Part shown: piece by piece, positions 35,615 through 47,715 of the stretch
How positions within the stretch are numbered: position 1 is the first letter of the stretch
Layout: the number at the start of each line of letters is the position of its first letter
Made by a program: the position numbers and the translations under genes
The notes under the pieces: model-generated
What the model was told of the DNA's origin: nothing
What the model saw: the letters and a program-made list of their open reading frames with translations, nothing else
The model's database searches: none
Source: Planctomycetaceae bacterium
Lineage (GTDB): Bacteria > Planctomycetota > Planctomycetia > Pirellulales > Pirellulaceae
Direction of reading: 5' to 3'
DNA: 64,000 bases
Assembly (NCBI GenBank): GCA_012959465.1
Contig: DUDC01000168.1
Coordinates: 1 to 64,000 of the forward strand

Positions 35615-38413
35615 CTAAGGTCTGACGACAAAGTTTACCAACCTACCCGGCACCACCACTACCTTCACAACGTTCATTTGAGACAGAATTTCCACGAGCT
35701 TCTCGTCGTTCCTTGCTATATCCTCCAAAACGGCACGGTCGGCATCTGCCGGTACAGTGATTTTTGCCCGGAGTTTGCCATTTACCTGAACGGCAATCTC
35801 GATCGAATCATCACGGGTCAGTGATTCGTCAAACTCAGGCCAGGGTTCATAGGCCAGAGTTTCCGCATGTCCCAATATTTGCCAAAGCTCCTCTGCCAAA
35901 TGGGGTGCGTAAGGAGATAGCAGCAGCACGAACTTCTCCATCGCTTCCCGCGGGCGGCATTTCGACTTTGTAAAGAAGTTGACGAACTCCATCATGCGGG
36001 CGACGGCCGTGTTGAACCGCATACCTGCCGTGTCGGTGGTCACCGACTGAATCGTCCGGTGAAGAATCTTGAGTTGTTCGGCGGTGAGGGAATCGTCGTT
36101 AACCGCCTCGTGAATCACGATCGTTTCGGCACTGTGATCGACAATCATTCGCCAGGCGCGATCGAGGAATCCACGGACACCATTGACGCCGGTCATGCTC
36201 CAAGGCTTTGTCGCTTCAAGCGGCCCCATAAACATCTCGTAGATGCGAAGCGAGTCAGCTCCGTATTCACGTACAATGTCGTCTGGGTTCACGACATTTC
36301 CGCGGCTCTTGGACATCTTGTGCGCTCGACTTTCGACTTTGATCGAATCGTCTTCTTTCAGCGCGAACGTCTCTCCCCGTTTGATTACGTCATTGACCGA
36401 AATCGGGACGACTTCTATTCCATCTTGCAACGCGTCGTTCGTCCACGTGCCGTCCGCGGTGCGTCGCGCAGTGAACTCGACGTCACCGAGGATCATGCCT
36501 TGGTTGACGAGACGTTGGAAGGGTTCTTGCGTCGTCACGTGACCGCGGTCGTACAACACCTTGTGCCAAAACCGAGCGTATAACAAATGAAGAACAGCGT
36601 GTTCGGCTCCGCCCACATACAAGTCGATCGGCATCCAGGCTTTCTCTTTTTCTGGTGAAACGAAGCACTGATCGTTTTTCGGGTCGATAAACCGTAAGAA
36701 ATACCAGCACGAGCCCGCCCATTGTGGCATGGTGTTGATCTCTCGACGGTAGCGAACACCGTCAATTACCGGATACAACCACTCGTCGGGGGCCTTTCCG
36801 AGCGGTGGCTCCGGTCGGTCGTGCGGTTTGTAGTCTTTGATTTCCGGCAAATTGACCGGAAGATCTTCGACTGCCACAGGACGAATTACACCGGTCGGCT
36901 CGCCACTTTCGTCCAATTCGTGGAGGATTGGAAACGGTTCGCCCCAAAAGCGTTGTCGACTGAAGAGCCAGTCTCGTAGCTTGTAGTTGACCGCCTCACG
37001 GCCCTGACCATCGGTCTGTAGGGTCGCTGCGATCTTCACCTTGAATTCTGAAGTTGACAAACCGGTGTATTCGCCTGACTGAATCGCCGTACCTTCCCCC
37101 GAAAAACACTCTTCGCCAGCGATGACAGCTTGACGTTCCCCGTCAAAGCTGTCACCCGGATCGACAACCGCGACGATCGGAATGTCATACTTCTTGGCAA
37201 ACTCGAAGTCACGCGTATCGTGCGCGGGAACTGCCATGATAGCCCCCGTTCCGTAGCTGATCAGAACGTAGTCGGCGATGTAGATCGGAACAGGACTGCC
37301 GTTGGCGGGGTTGATGGCAAAAGCTCCAGTAAAGACCCCCGTTTTGTCTTTAGCATTTTCCGTGCGGTCTCGATCACTTTTCGCGGCCGCCCGGTCACAG
37401 TACTCTCGCACCGCCTTGCGGTGCTCCGGCGTGGTCAACCGTTCTACAAACGGGTGCTCCGGAGCAATCACCATGTATGTCGCGCCATATAGCGTGTCTG
37501 GCCGAGTTGTATAAATGCGGAGGACGTCGTCTGACGGGTTCCTCGGATAACCCGATTCGCAACGTTTCGACTGCCAAGCAGAAAACGCGTCTTGCGGACC
37601 AACAAAAAAATCAACTTCTGCACCGGTTGATCGACCGATCCAATCTCGTTGGAGTTTCTTAATTCCGTCGGCCCAGTCGAGGCTCGCCAGATCATTTTCC
37701 AAGCGGTCGGCGTAAGCCGTGATACGAAGCATCCATTGTCGTAGAGGAATCCTATGCACGGGATGATCGCCACGATCGCTCAATCCGTCACGAACTTCCT
37801 CGTTGGCCAACACCGTTCCCAAAGCGGGGCACCAATTGACGAGTGCATTGGCGAGATAGGCCAAACGATATTCGTCCTTGTACTCTCGGACGACTTGTTC
37901 GCCTGCATCTTGAACGTCTGCCGGAATCGGCAGTTCGTCCATCGGCCGTCCTCGTTGCTGCTCGGCGTCAAACCACGAATCGTAAAGGACCAGAAAGATC
38001 CATTGGGTCCAGCGGAAGTAGTCGACGTCCGTCGTGGAGATCTCGCGGTGCCAGTCGTAACTGAAACCGAGCATCTTCAATTGACGCCGAAAAGTAGTGA
38101 CATTTTTTTCGGTGGAGATGCGTGGCGGCGTGTTGGTTTTGATGGCATGTTCTTCCGCCGGCAAACCGAAGGCGTCAAACCCCATAGGGTGCAACACCGA
38201 TTTGCCCCGCATGCGTTCAAAACGGCAGACGATGTCAGTCGCTGTGTATCCCTCCGGATGCCCGACGTGCAGTCCGTCGCCACTGGGATAGGGGAACATA
38301 TCTAAGACATAGAGTTTCTCACCCACCGGCAAGTCAGGCGTCTTGAAGGTTTCGTTCTGATCCCAGTACGCCTGCCATTTGGGTTCAATTTCGGCCGGAT
38401 TGTAGCGTGGCAT
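35615..38413 (-). CDS. leuS: Leucyl-tRNA synthetase
   Basis: LeuS charges tRNA-Leu. 932 residues from ATG 38413 (AGGA 6 bases ahead): [20 protein letters not shown], the HIGH motif as [16 protein letters not shown], the editing domain with [20 protein letters not shown] and [20 protein letters not shown], the KMSKS loop as [18 protein letters not shown] and the anticodon-binding C-terminus. An internal insert of about 20 residues around 435 reads [12 protein letters not shown]. Length is slightly above the bacterial usual (about 860). The leader has a terminator-like hairpin. Confidence 0.96.
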   Translation of the reverse strand: MPRYNPAEIEPKWQAYWDQNETFKTPDLPVGEKLYVLDMFPYPSGDGLHVGHPEGYTATDIVCRFERMRGKSVLHPMGFDAFGLPAEEHAIKTNTPPRISTEKNVTTFRRQLKMLGFSYDWHREISTTDVDYFRWTQWIFLVLYDSWFDAEQQRGRPMDELPIPADVQDAGEQVVREYKDEYRLAYLANALVNWCPALGTVLANEEVRDGLSDRGDHPVHRIPLRQWMLRITAYADRLENDLASLDWADGIKKLQRDWIGRSTGAEVDFFVGPQDAFSAWQSKRCESGYPRNPSDDVLRIYTTRPDTLYGATYMVIAPEHPFVERLTTPEHRKAVREYCDRAAAKSDRDRTENAKDKTGVFTGAFAINPANGSPVPIYIADYVLISYGTGAIMAVPAHDTRDFEFAKKYDIPIVAVVDPGDSFDGERQAVIAGEECFSGEGTAIQSGEYTGLSTSEFKVKIAATLQTDGQGREAVNYKLRDWLFSRQRFWGEPFPILHELDESGEPTGVIRPVAVEDLPVNLPEIKDYKPHDRPEPPLGKAPDEWLYPVIDGVRYRREINTMPQWAGSCWYFLRFIDPKNDQCFVSPEKEKAWMPIDLYVGGAEHAVLHLLYARFWHKVLYDRGHVTTQEPFQRLVNQGMILGDVEFTARRTADGTWTNDALQDGIEVVPISVNDVIKRGETFALKEDDSIKVESRAHKMSKSRGNVVNPDDIVREYGADSLRIYEMFMGPLEATKPWSMTGVNGVRGFLDRAWRMIVDHSAETIVIHEAVNDDSLTAEQLKILHRTIQSVTTDTAGMRFNTAVARMMEFVNFFTKSKCRPREAMEKFVLLLSPYAPHLAEELWQILGHAETLAYEPWPEFDESLTRDDSIEIAVQVNGKLRAKITVPADADRAVLEDIARNDEKLVEILSQMNVVKVVVVPGRLVNFVVRP

Positions 38414-38449
38414 ACAATGTCCTGTTTGGTTCAAACGTCGTCAGATCCC

Positions 38450-38483
38450 AAAAATGGCCCATCATCGCGAGGGGCCCCATTTT
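38450..38483 (-). terminator. Terminator-like hairpin in the leuS leader
   Basis: On the minus strand AAAATGG-gg-CCC (38483-38472) can pair with GGG-CCATTTT (38460-38451), about 10 bp with a 2-base bulge, and the 3' arm ends in a run of U (38454-38450). It sits 36 bases ahead of the leuS ATG. It may terminate an upstream transcript or act in leuS attenuation. Confidence 0.45.
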
Positions 38484-38670
38484 CCTCGTGAGGAGCTTCA
38501 CGCCCGCACACGCAGCTATCCGTGCAATGGTGATGGGAAAACGGGCGATTCTACTAGCTACGGGAAAAACAGACAATCGACGCCCAGCCGATGTTCGCAT
38601 CGCACCCGCTCTGTCCGGAACACCTGCCAACGATCGGCCTGTTTGGTACACTGGTAAGGTCGAGGGCCAG

Positions 38671-38859
38671 ATGACAGAATACAACTACCTCAACGATTTG
38701 CAGTCTTGTGAGTGTCACATGACCGAGGGCCCCCAATGGCGGGAGCTATCGGTGCGTTTCAAGGCAGCTCTATTCCCAGTCCTCGATCCGTACGAAAACA
38801 GCCCTTTGGGCCGACTCTATTCAGAAGAGCCTCAAAGAGACGAGAGTACCCAATACTGA
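38671..38859 (+). CDS. Small hypothetical protein coupled to map
   Basis: 62 residues, starting MTEYNYLNDLQSCECHMTEG and ending with an acidic tail. GAGG lies 5 bases ahead of the ATG, the stop is 1 base before the map ATG, and codon choice resembles neighbouring genes. Two cysteines are arranged CEC. No family is recognised. The open frame continues upstream to 38407 but that part opposes the leuS leader and lacks support. Confidence 0.5.
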   Translation: MTEYNYLNDLQSCECHMTEGPQWRELSVRFKAALFPVLDPYENSPLGRLYSEEPQRDESTQY

Positions 38860-38860
38860 C

Positions 38861-39658
38861 ATGTTGCTACGTTTTAGCCACTTGCAGTTGAATAGCACCG
38901 ACCGCGATGCGATGCGCAAGGCCGGTAAGTTCAATGCTCAACTGATGGACTTCTTGCGACCGCACGTTCGTGAGGGAGTTGATACGGGCAGTATCAACAA
39001 GTTGGTCCATGAATACACTCTGGACCACTGTCATTGTCCAGCTACGCTTAATTATCACGGATTCCCCAAAAGTTGCTGCACCAGTGTCAATGAGGTGATT
39101 TGCCATGGGATCCCTGGCGATTACATCCTCAAGTCTGGCGACATCGTCAATGTCGATATTACCAGTATCGTCGATGGTTGGTTTGGAGACCAGTCGGAGA
39201 CTTTTCTAATCGGCGAAGTATCGGACGACGCTCGCGGAGTCACTCAGTGTGCGCTCGATTGCCTCTACCTGGGAATCGACTCACTTCAACCTAACGGCCG
39301 CGTTTCTGATATTGGCGATGCGATTGTCCGCGAGGCCCAACGGCTTGGCTACAGTGTGGTCCGCGAATACGTCGGACACGGGCTCGGCACTCAGTTTCAC
39401 CAAGATCCGTCCATTCCTCATTATCCGAATCGTCAGGCTCGAAGTGAACGTATTCCTCCCGGCATCTGTTTCACGATCGAACCGATGATTAACGTGGGGA
39501 CTCGTCAAACCGTGCTTGATAAATCCGACCAATGGACCGTGCGTACGCGTGACGGCAAACACTCCGCACAATTCGAGCACACAGTGCTGATGACCGAACA
39601 GGGTCCCGAGATTCTCACAACAACGAAAGATGGGCCATTCCGCGGGCACAAATTCTAG
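38861..39658 (+). CDS. map: Methionine aminopeptidase, type I
   Basis: Map removes the initiator methionine from new proteins. The 265 residues carry the five metal ligands: two Asp in VNVDITSIVDGWFGDQSETF, His in YVGHGLGTQFHQDP, Glu in ICFTIEPMINVG and Glu in AQFEHTVLMT. The substrate-pocket stretch SVNEVICHGIPGD is also present. Short N-terminal tail, no zinc-finger extension. It starts one base after the small ORF. Confidence 0.95.
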   Translation: MLLRFSHLQLNSTDRDAMRKAGKFNAQLMDFLRPHVREGVDTGSINKLVHEYTLDHCHCPATLNYHGFPKSCCTSVNEVICHGIPGDYILKSGDIVNVDITSIVDGWFGDQSETFLIGEVSDDARGVTQCALDCLYLGIDSLQPNGRVSDIGDAIVREAQRLGYSVVREYVGHGLGTQFHQDPSIPHYPNRQARSERIPPGICFTIEPMINVGTRQTVLDKSDQWTVRTRDGKHSAQFEHTVLMTEQGPEILTTTKDGPFRGHKF

Positions 39659-39680
39659 TAACGCGATGGTCCCGAGTCCG

Positions 39681-40301
39681 TCACTTGTCCAGCGTTGTCT
39701 TGATCTGTGCGGCAATCATCCGCGAGTTTTCATCGGCCTGTTTGTCGAGGGCCGTGATAACCTTGCGACGACGCTCCTCTGAGTGATTTTGCTGCAGCTT
39801 CCATTTGGCTTGCAAACGGTCGATGGGGATACGGAAGCCGACGATTCCCTTTAGTAACTCGTCGACGAATTCAGGATCGTTCGCGTCCAGTGACCAGGGG
39901 AGATCGCGATACGACTCAAACGTTTCGATGGAACGCACGAGAACTTCGAGCAAATGTTCTCGGTTGTCGATCAATTCAAGTGTCCCGTATGCGTGGACCG
40001 CTTGATAATTCCACGTCGGCACCACATTATCGGATTCGTACCAGGCCGGGGAAATATACACGTGAGGCCCCTGGAAGATCGTTAACACGGCTTGTCCTGC
40101 AGCCGCTTTCCATTGCGGGTTCGCACGGGCTACGTGGCCCAGCAGAACCGTCTGGTCGGATTGTCGTTCGATCAAGAACGGGATGTGCGAAGCCGTTAGT
40201 TCCGTGCCCTGACTTGATACTAGGGTCGCGAAAGGGTTCTGGCGGACGAAATCGAAAACCGCATCTTCGTCGCTAACGGCGAAAGATGGTGGGACATACA
40301 T
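39681..40301 (-). CDS. PaiB-family FMN-binding protein
   Basis: 206 residues matching the PaiB/negative-regulator family: MYVPPSFAVSDEDAVFDFVR at the start, ATLVSSQGTELTASHIPFLI, AVLTIFQGPHVYISPAWYE, VPTWNYQAVHAYGTLELID and the C-terminal VGFRIPIDRLQAKWKLQQNHS. The fold is a split-barrel FMN-binding domain; in Bacillus PaiB influences sporulation and protease genes, but the mechanism is not well known. It converges with map. Confidence 0.9.
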   Translation of the reverse strand: MYVPPSFAVSDEDAVFDFVRQNPFATLVSSQGTELTASHIPFLIERQSDQTVLLGHVARANPQWKAAAGQAVLTIFQGPHVYISPAWYESDNVVPTWNYQAVHAYGTLELIDNREHLLEVLVRSIETFESYRDLPWSLDANDPEFVDELLKGIVGFRIPIDRLQAKWKLQQNHSEERRRKVITALDKQADENSRMIAAQIKTTLDK

Positions 40302-40552
40302 GTTTAGACCTCGGCGCAGTGGAGGTGGATTCCAGTTCGTATTTTACGATGAACACGGAAGTCGTCGAAGGGGCCTCGTCGACCCGAACCATCGAACATG
40401 AAACGCGATGTTCCGCAAAAGGGTTCGATGCGTACTCGGAAAACTGGAATTGATACACTGCTCCGTGGCTCTAGATATACTTACCTGACCGATCTACATT
40501 CACCAGCTGGGCCGCCGACGCAATCATCGAAGAGGAAAAAAAGGTACCATCG

Positions 40553-43087
<2,535 letters not shown>

Positions 43088-43093
43088 CCAATA

Positions 43094-43125
43094 CGGATTT
43101 GAGCCGCAGTCGCTCGCCTCGGGTT
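43094..43125 (-). repeat. Dispersed intergenic repeat family B, copy 2
   Basis: On the minus strand this reads as the 3084-3115 element with 28 of 32 bases identical. It starts 7 bases after the S9 peptidase stop and is followed directly by the perfect hairpin at 43129-43147. Confidence 0.65.
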
Positions 43126-43128
43126 TTA

Positions 43129-43147
43129 GCACTGGCAGAGCCAGTGC
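43129..43147. repeat. Perfect short hairpin GCACTGGC/GCCAGTGC
   Basis: An 8-bp stem with a 3-base loop, 42 bases after the S9 peptidase stop. A U run is absent on the coding strand. It could protect or end the transcript, or form a unit with the adjacent repeat. Confidence 0.55.
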
Positions 43148-43394
43148 CACACATTGGTTGGGGCAACAAGAAACCATTTGGGCTTTACCTTCGTCAGATT
43201 AGTACGGGTGCAGTTTTACTCGCTCTACGCGATCTTGTTGCTGCAGCGTTCAACCTGAATCATCTTGATGTGACCGTACGGAGCAACTGTACTGGTCGGC
43301 GGAGCATTTCAGTTAGTCGGCAAAGCTGGCTGCAGGGATCGGTTCGTAGACTGGGACAACACCATCCGTTGCAACGTCCTCGTTACTTCAAGTG

Positions 43395-43428
43395 GAGCCA
43401 CCGCGGGAGGATCCTTCCGCGGTGGCTC
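43395..43428. repeat. Perfect 12-bp inverted repeat
   Basis: GAGCCACCGCGG (43395-43406) is exactly complementary to 43417-43428, with a 10-base loop that itself contains AGGATCCT. Such a GC-rich stem is very stable in RNA. No U run follows on either strand. Role unknown; a transcription end between the S9 peptidase and the TIGR03009-like gene is the simplest option. Confidence 0.6.
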
Positions 43429-43547
43429 AATCATGCGCCGAAGATCGTCCGGCTCGCTACCGGATTAGTGACCGTGGGTGATCCGGCAACGTAGAGGAGC
43501 TAGTCGTCCAGGTCGAAATCGGCCTAGGGCCTCGATTGGCGTCGTGT

Positions 43548-43553
43548 TATAAT
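43548..43553 (+). promoter_or_regulatory. Candidate -10 element ahead of the TIGR03009-like gene
   Basis: A perfect TATAAT lies 63 bases before the ATG at 43616. No good -35 box is at the right distance, so the call rests on the hexamer and its position. Confidence 0.3.
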
Positions 43554-43615
43554 TTGAGCTTCTGCCAGCGACCTTGAGGCTGGCCCCGAGCAAGGATGCG
43601 GAAGGGAATGGGTCG

Positions 43616-44707
43616 ATGATGCGATCATGGATTGGTCTAGTGGCGGGGTTAATCGTTCTTTGTTTATTGACGATTTCAATCTCTGCACAGACTGTGCAAC
43701 CCCCCCGAAATCAAACTCGACAAGACACGTCCAGCGGGCAGATTGTGCCCATTCGTCAAGCAGCCATCCCACGTACGGCCGCTTCCAAAGGCAACGGCCC
43801 CCGTGGAGTTTCGTCAGCGGCGTTTGCGGCTCCTCGCTGGTTCCCGCTGCCTCCCCAGCATCAAGCGTATCTCGACGAAATTCTCACTTATTGGGAACAC
43901 CATTGCAAAACGATCAATCGATATGAGTGCGAGTTCCTGCACTTTGTCTATGGTCCCACGCGTGAGAAGAACGGTGGTCGACTGAAAAACGGTGGGTATC
44001 CGGCGTTGGAGAAAAACGGCGGGATTATCAAATACATGGCGCCGGACAAGGCACTCTACCGAACAACAAGTGTGTTTGGATACGATTCGACGCTGGCCAA
44101 AAAGTACGCCCCAAAAGATGTCGAGAGATTTGGCAACCACTGGATTTGCGACGGCAAGGCCGTTTTCGACTTCGACTACCCACAAAAGAAGCTCTTCGTC
44201 GACATATTGCCGCCAGAAGCTCAAGGAAAGGCAATTGATCGCGGCCCGATGCCCTTCCTCTTTCGAGCCAAGAAAGACGACTTGCATCGGCGCTTTTGGA
44301 TGAGGGTGATTACGCCTGAGCATGCGAAGGACGAGTATTGGATCGAGGCCGTCCCCAAGTTCCAGGGTGATTCCGCGTATTTCCAAATGGCTCATATCAT
44401 CATCGCGGAAAAGGACTACTTGCCCCAGGCCATCGTCCTATTTGACCCGGCGTATTCGCCGGGCAATCCGAAGAAACAATCGTACATCTTTAACCATCGA
44501 AAAACGAATTGGTCGTGGACGGACGCGGCGAAGGGCCTACTTCTCTGGCAGAGAGAATTCTACGAACCAAAAACACCACGCGGCTGGGTACGCGTCGAGC
44601 GAAATCAACAGATGCCGCTTCCCGCGAATACGCGTCCGCAGACCGCCGGACGGTCCATCTCCCGTCAACGCACCGGTTCTTCGCAGAATATTGGGGGAAT
44701 TCGGTAG
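43616..44707 (+). CDS. Exported planctomycete protein, TIGR03009-like
   Basis: 363 residues starting with a signal peptide (MMRSWIGLVAGLIVLCLLTI, cleavage after ISA). The body begins YLDEILTYWEHHCKTINRYE and continues with ECEFLHFVYGP, KYMAPDKALYRT, NHWICDGKAVFDFDYPQKKL and PMPFLFRAKKDDL. This resembles the TIGR03009 family described only from planctomycetes, with outer-membrane lipoprotein carrier-like strands; function unknown. An ATG three bases later is an alternative start, and an upstream non-ATG start at 43574 is not supported. Confidence 0.75.
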   Translation: MMRSWIGLVAGLIVLCLLTISISAQTVQPPRNQTRQDTSSGQIVPIRQAAIPRTAASKGNGPRGVSSAAFAAPRWFPLPPQHQAYLDEILTYWEHHCKTINRYECEFLHFVYGPTREKNGGRLKNGGYPALEKNGGIIKYMAPDKALYRTTSVFGYDSTLAKKYAPKDVERFGNHWICDGKAVFDFDYPQKKLFVDILPPEAQGKAIDRGPMPFLFRAKKDDLHRRFWMRVITPEHAKDEYWIEAVPKFQGDSAYFQMAHIIIAEKDYLPQAIVLFDPAYSPGNPKKQSYIFNHRKTNWSWTDAAKGLLLWQREFYEPKTPRGWVRVERNQQMPLPANTRPQTAGRSISRQRTGSSQNIGGIR

Positions 44708-44791
44708 CCCTTCACACGTTTGGCTTTTGACCTACCACCCTGAAACGGGCGAATCGGCCAGTTCTTGCGTTCGTTTGCCAAGAAGAATTCG

Positions 44792-44819
44792 TTGCTGGCC
44801 GCGGGACGAGACCTATAAT
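44792..44819 (+). promoter_or_regulatory. Candidate sigma70 promoter for the long nfeD gene
   Basis: TTGCTG (44792-44797), 16 bp spacer, TATAAT (44814-44819). A start near 44826 would leave a leader of about 88 bases. Three of six -35 and all six -10 positions match consensus. Confidence 0.4.
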
Positions 44820-44913
44820 TTCTGGTATCAAGCGAATAGGAAAGGGGCGAATGACTCCCCCCAGCCTCACGATGTAACAATGGCAGCCACGATTTCAGAT
44901 TGGGATTTGGCGG

Positions 44914-47094
44914 ATGAACAGCCGTATCGGCGAGCAATTCGACTATTACCGTCCCGCCTCTGCGGTCGTTTGCTTGCTGTTAACGCTCGTTTTTTGCCTG
45001 CCCGCTAGCGGCCAAGAGGCTGAGGCGACAACGACAGAAGCCATCTTGCTTCCGATTCCACTGCCCCTGGATCACGATGCTGATCTGCAGATCATTGGCC
45101 AGATCGAACAAGCATTGGATCGTTTTGGTGAGGAAGTTCCCCGACCGATCTTGATCCTCGAGTTTGGCAGCGACTCGGAAACGGCCGGCCTCAGTCGGTA
45201 CGAGCGTTGTCTGACATTGGCGCGTTTCCTAGTCAGTGACAAACTTCGGCGCGTGCGAACAGTGGCATACGTTAAGGGCAACGTCACGGGACACGCGGTG
45301 TTACTTGCGCTAGCTTGTGAAGAAATCATGATGTCCTCACAGGCGGAGTTGGGTGACGCTGGCGGGCATGAAGAATTCGTGGACGCGGCGATGGTCGCCT
45401 TCTACCAAGACATCGCAAAACGTCGGCGGACCTTATCGCCGGAAATGGCGTTGTCCATGCTCGACCCGTCCGCTGGCTTCTTTCGTGTCAGCACGATCGG
45501 CGGTGAAGAGCGGTACGTCAATGCGAAAGAATTGCAACAGCTTAAGGACGCTAAAGAAACGGTCAACTCACGGACGATTTTCGGATCCGGCCAATTAGCA
45601 CGTTTTAGCGGCATCGAGTTGCGGCGGCAGTACGGTTATGTCAGTCGTCTGGTGGAAGATCGCGAGCAATTGGAGGCTGCATTGGCCGTTCCAATTACCG
45701 AGTTTTCTTCGAACCAAGATTTCGACTCGACGCAGATTGCGGCTCGAATCGAGTTGCGTGGCCGAGTGACGGCTGAAAAAGTCAACCGAATTGTGCGGTC
45801 GTTGGGAGATCAGCGAAACGATGACATTAAACGCATCGTGATGGTCATTGATAGTCCTGGCGGATCGGCGAAAGACAGCCTCCGCCTGGCTCATGCACTA
45901 GCAGCGTACGCAAATGAAGATGACCGTCAGGTCATTGGATTTGTCGATGGTGCCGCACTGGCCGACGCCTCCTGGATTGCTCTTGCCTGTGCTCGCTTGA
46001 CTATGCGTACGGAATCGGTGTTGGGTGGACCAGGCGATTGGCATCCGAGCGCGAGGGACTTGAAAGATCTAACTAAGCCGTTGCAGAAACTGGCCAACGA
46101 ACTTGACATGACCTCGTCATTTCTAACCGCTATGATCGACGAGAACTTCCAACTTTTCGAATACGTGCATCAGACGACCGGCGCGAAAAAGTGGTACGGC
46201 GACCTCGAACACCAAGCGTTGGATTCAGCCGAACTCTGGAAACGTGGTGACCGGGTGGAAACAGGAGTTGGGCTCACGACCGAGCGGGCTCGTCAACTTG
46301 GCGTTTGTAAGGACGAATTTGCCGGTTTCGATCAACTCAAGCAACGGTACCAACTGCACGATGATCTTGAGATTCTCGAAGAGAACCCGTTTATCGCCCG
46401 GCTCGAGTCGTTGGCGACGTCGCCTTGGTTCGTGAGCACGCTGTTGTCCGTTGCATTTTTTGCCATGATCGGTGAGGCATCGGCACCGGGAATTGGCGTT
46501 CCAGGTTTTCTCTCTGGACTCGCCTTCTTACTCTTTTTTTGGGCTCAATTTCTCAATGGATCTGCCGGTTGGCTGGAAGTGATCCTATTTGTCGGTGGCT
46601 TCGTCGCCATCTTGCTCGAGTTGATTGTGATTCCTGGATTCGGGGTGTTTGGCTTCGGTGGGGGCATCATGATCCTGACATCGATTGTCTTAGCCAGTCA
46701 GACCTTCGTATTTCCCCAAAACGCGTATCAAGTTGCTCAAGTGCCTCAGTCAATGTATGGGTTGATTGCTGCATTGGCGAGCACTTTTTTCGGAGCGTTG
46801 GTGATGCGGAAATACTTGGCCGACGTCCCCTACCTGCGACGACTGATGCTGCAACCTCTCGAAGCACGCGACGTGCACGAGCTAGAACAACGCGAGGCTA
46901 TTGTCGATTTTGATCACTTGGCGAATAAGACGGGAATTGCCACCACTCCCTTGCGTCCCGCCGGCAAAGCCAGGTTCGGAGATCAAGTTGTAGACGTCAC
47001 GTGCGAGAGGGAGTCCATTGACCGAGGTGAATCGCTAAGCGTCGCTTCAATTCAAGGCAATAAAGTGATTGTGCGTCGACTCCACCGTGACTGA
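44914..47094 (+). CDS. Long NfeD-type membrane protein with two ClpP-like domains, both lacking the catalytic serine
   Basis: 726 residues. Signal-like segment (ASAVVCLLLTLVFCLPASG), first ClpP/crotonase-like domain (about 40-240), second such domain (about 270-480, with IVMVIDSPGGSAKDSLRL), several membrane helices (about 510-630) and a C-terminal OB-type NfeD domain (KTGIATTPLRPAGKARFGDQ). Long NfeD proteins normally cut membrane proteins with a Ser-Lys dyad. Here the positions where serine should stand read TGHAVLLALAC in domain 1 and LADASWIALAC in domain 2, so both look inactive. The short NfeD gene follows at 47152. Confidence 0.85.
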   Translation: MNSRIGEQFDYYRPASAVVCLLLTLVFCLPASGQEAEATTTEAILLPIPLPLDHDADLQIIGQIEQALDRFGEEVPRPILILEFGSDSETAGLSRYERCLTLARFLVSDKLRRVRTVAYVKGNVTGHAVLLALACEEIMMSSQAELGDAGGHEEFVDAAMVAFYQDIAKRRRTLSPEMALSMLDPSAGFFRVSTIGGEERYVNAKELQQLKDAKETVNSRTIFGSGQLARFSGIELRRQYGYVSRLVEDREQLEAALAVPITEFSSNQDFDSTQIAARIELRGRVTAEKVNRIVRSLGDQRNDDIKRIVMVIDSPGGSAKDSLRLAHALAAYANEDDRQVIGFVDGAALADASWIALACARLTMRTESVLGGPGDWHPSARDLKDLTKPLQKLANELDMTSSFLTAMIDENFQLFEYVHQTTGAKKWYGDLEHQALDSAELWKRGDRVETGVGLTTERARQLGVCKDEFAGFDQLKQRYQLHDDLEILEENPFIARLESLATSPWFVSTLLSVAFFAMIGEASAPGIGVPGFLSGLAFLLFFWAQFLNGSAGWLEVILFVGGFVAILLELIVIPGFGVFGFGGGIMILTSIVLASQTFVFPQNAYQVAQVPQSMYGLIAALASTFFGALVMRKYLADVPYLRRLMLQPLEARDVHELEQREAIVDFDHLANKTGIATTPLRPAGKARFGDQVVDVTCERESIDRGESLSVASIQGNKVIVRRLHRD

Positions 47095-47151
47095 AAACTT
47101 GCATGCTGTCGTTCGATTCACGCGAACAACGGCCAACTTTTGGAGGATATC

Positions 47152-47715
47152 GTGAATCCGCTGCTGTGGTCATTTGTGCTGTTGAGTTTGGCTGTGGTCT
47201 TCATCGCGTTGGAAGTGTTCTTGCCATCGGGAGGGATGTTGGCTTTCTTGGCGTGTTGTTCCATGATCGCGGCCATCGTTGTCGGATTCATGCACGGTTT
47301 CCGACCCGGGATGACGGTTACGTTGGCGACACTTGTCGTGTTACCGCTCAGCGTTGGACTGGCCTTGAAAATCTGGCCAAAAACGCCGATTGGTAAACGC
47401 ATGGTCTGTGTGCCTCCCGAGGGCGATGAACAGGTCTTGCCCGTCGCCCAGCTGAAACAGCGTGAAACGCTAGTGGGATGTATCGGCACCGCCACAACCA
47501 AAATGCTACCGAGCGGTGAAGTGGAAATCGCCGGCGAGATATTCGACGCTGTGACCGCTGGTATGGCTGTCGAGCCCGGCCAAGTCGTGGAAGTGATCGA
47601 CGTTCGAGCCAACCGCATTGTTGTCAAACCGACCAGTCGTCAGCTCTCCCCCAACGACGATCCGCTGGAGCAGCCCCTGGAGGATTTTGGATTCGATTCG
47701 ATCCAGGGTGTTTGA
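47152..47715 (+). CDS. Short NfeD-family membrane protein
   Basis: 187 residues from GTG 47152, which has GGAGG 5 bases ahead. Two or three membrane helices (LLWSFVLLSLAVVFIALEVF, MLAFLACCSMIAAIVVGF, MTVTLATLVVLPLSVGLAL) are followed by an OB-fold (ETLVGCIGTATTKMLPSGEV to NRIVVKPTSR). Short NfeD proteins usually stand beside flotillin genes in membrane-stress operons; no flotillin is seen in this window. It follows the long NfeD gene. Confidence 0.85.
   Translation: MNPLLWSFVLLSLAVVFIALEVFLPSGGMLAFLACCSMIAAIVVGFMHGFRPGMTVTLATLVVLPLSVGLALKIWPKTPIGKRMVCVPPEGDEQVLPVAQLKQRETLVGCIGTATTKMLPSGEVEIAGEIFDAVTAGMAVEPGQVVEVIDVRANRIVVKPTSRQLSPNDDPLEQPLEDFGFDSIQGV

Larger units (their letters stand above)
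43088..43615. other. Intergenic region with a dispersed repeat, two perfect hairpins and a -10-like box
   Basis: These 528 bases follow the S9 peptidase and precede the TIGR03009-like gene. They contain repeat family B (43094-43125), hairpins at 43129-43147 and 43395-43428 and TATAAT at 43548-43553. A 131-codon open frame over 43099-43494 runs through these structures and is arginine-rich; I do not accept it as a gene. Confidence 0.6.

Noticed and set aside
40273-40458. Small minus-strand open frame upstream of the paiB-like gene
   Set aside because: It overlaps the start of the paiB-like gene, has no ribosome-binding site and no recognisable sequence.
43099-43494. 131-codon open frame after the S9 peptidase
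   Set aside because: It crosses a dispersed repeat and two perfect hairpins, is arginine-rich and has no domain features.
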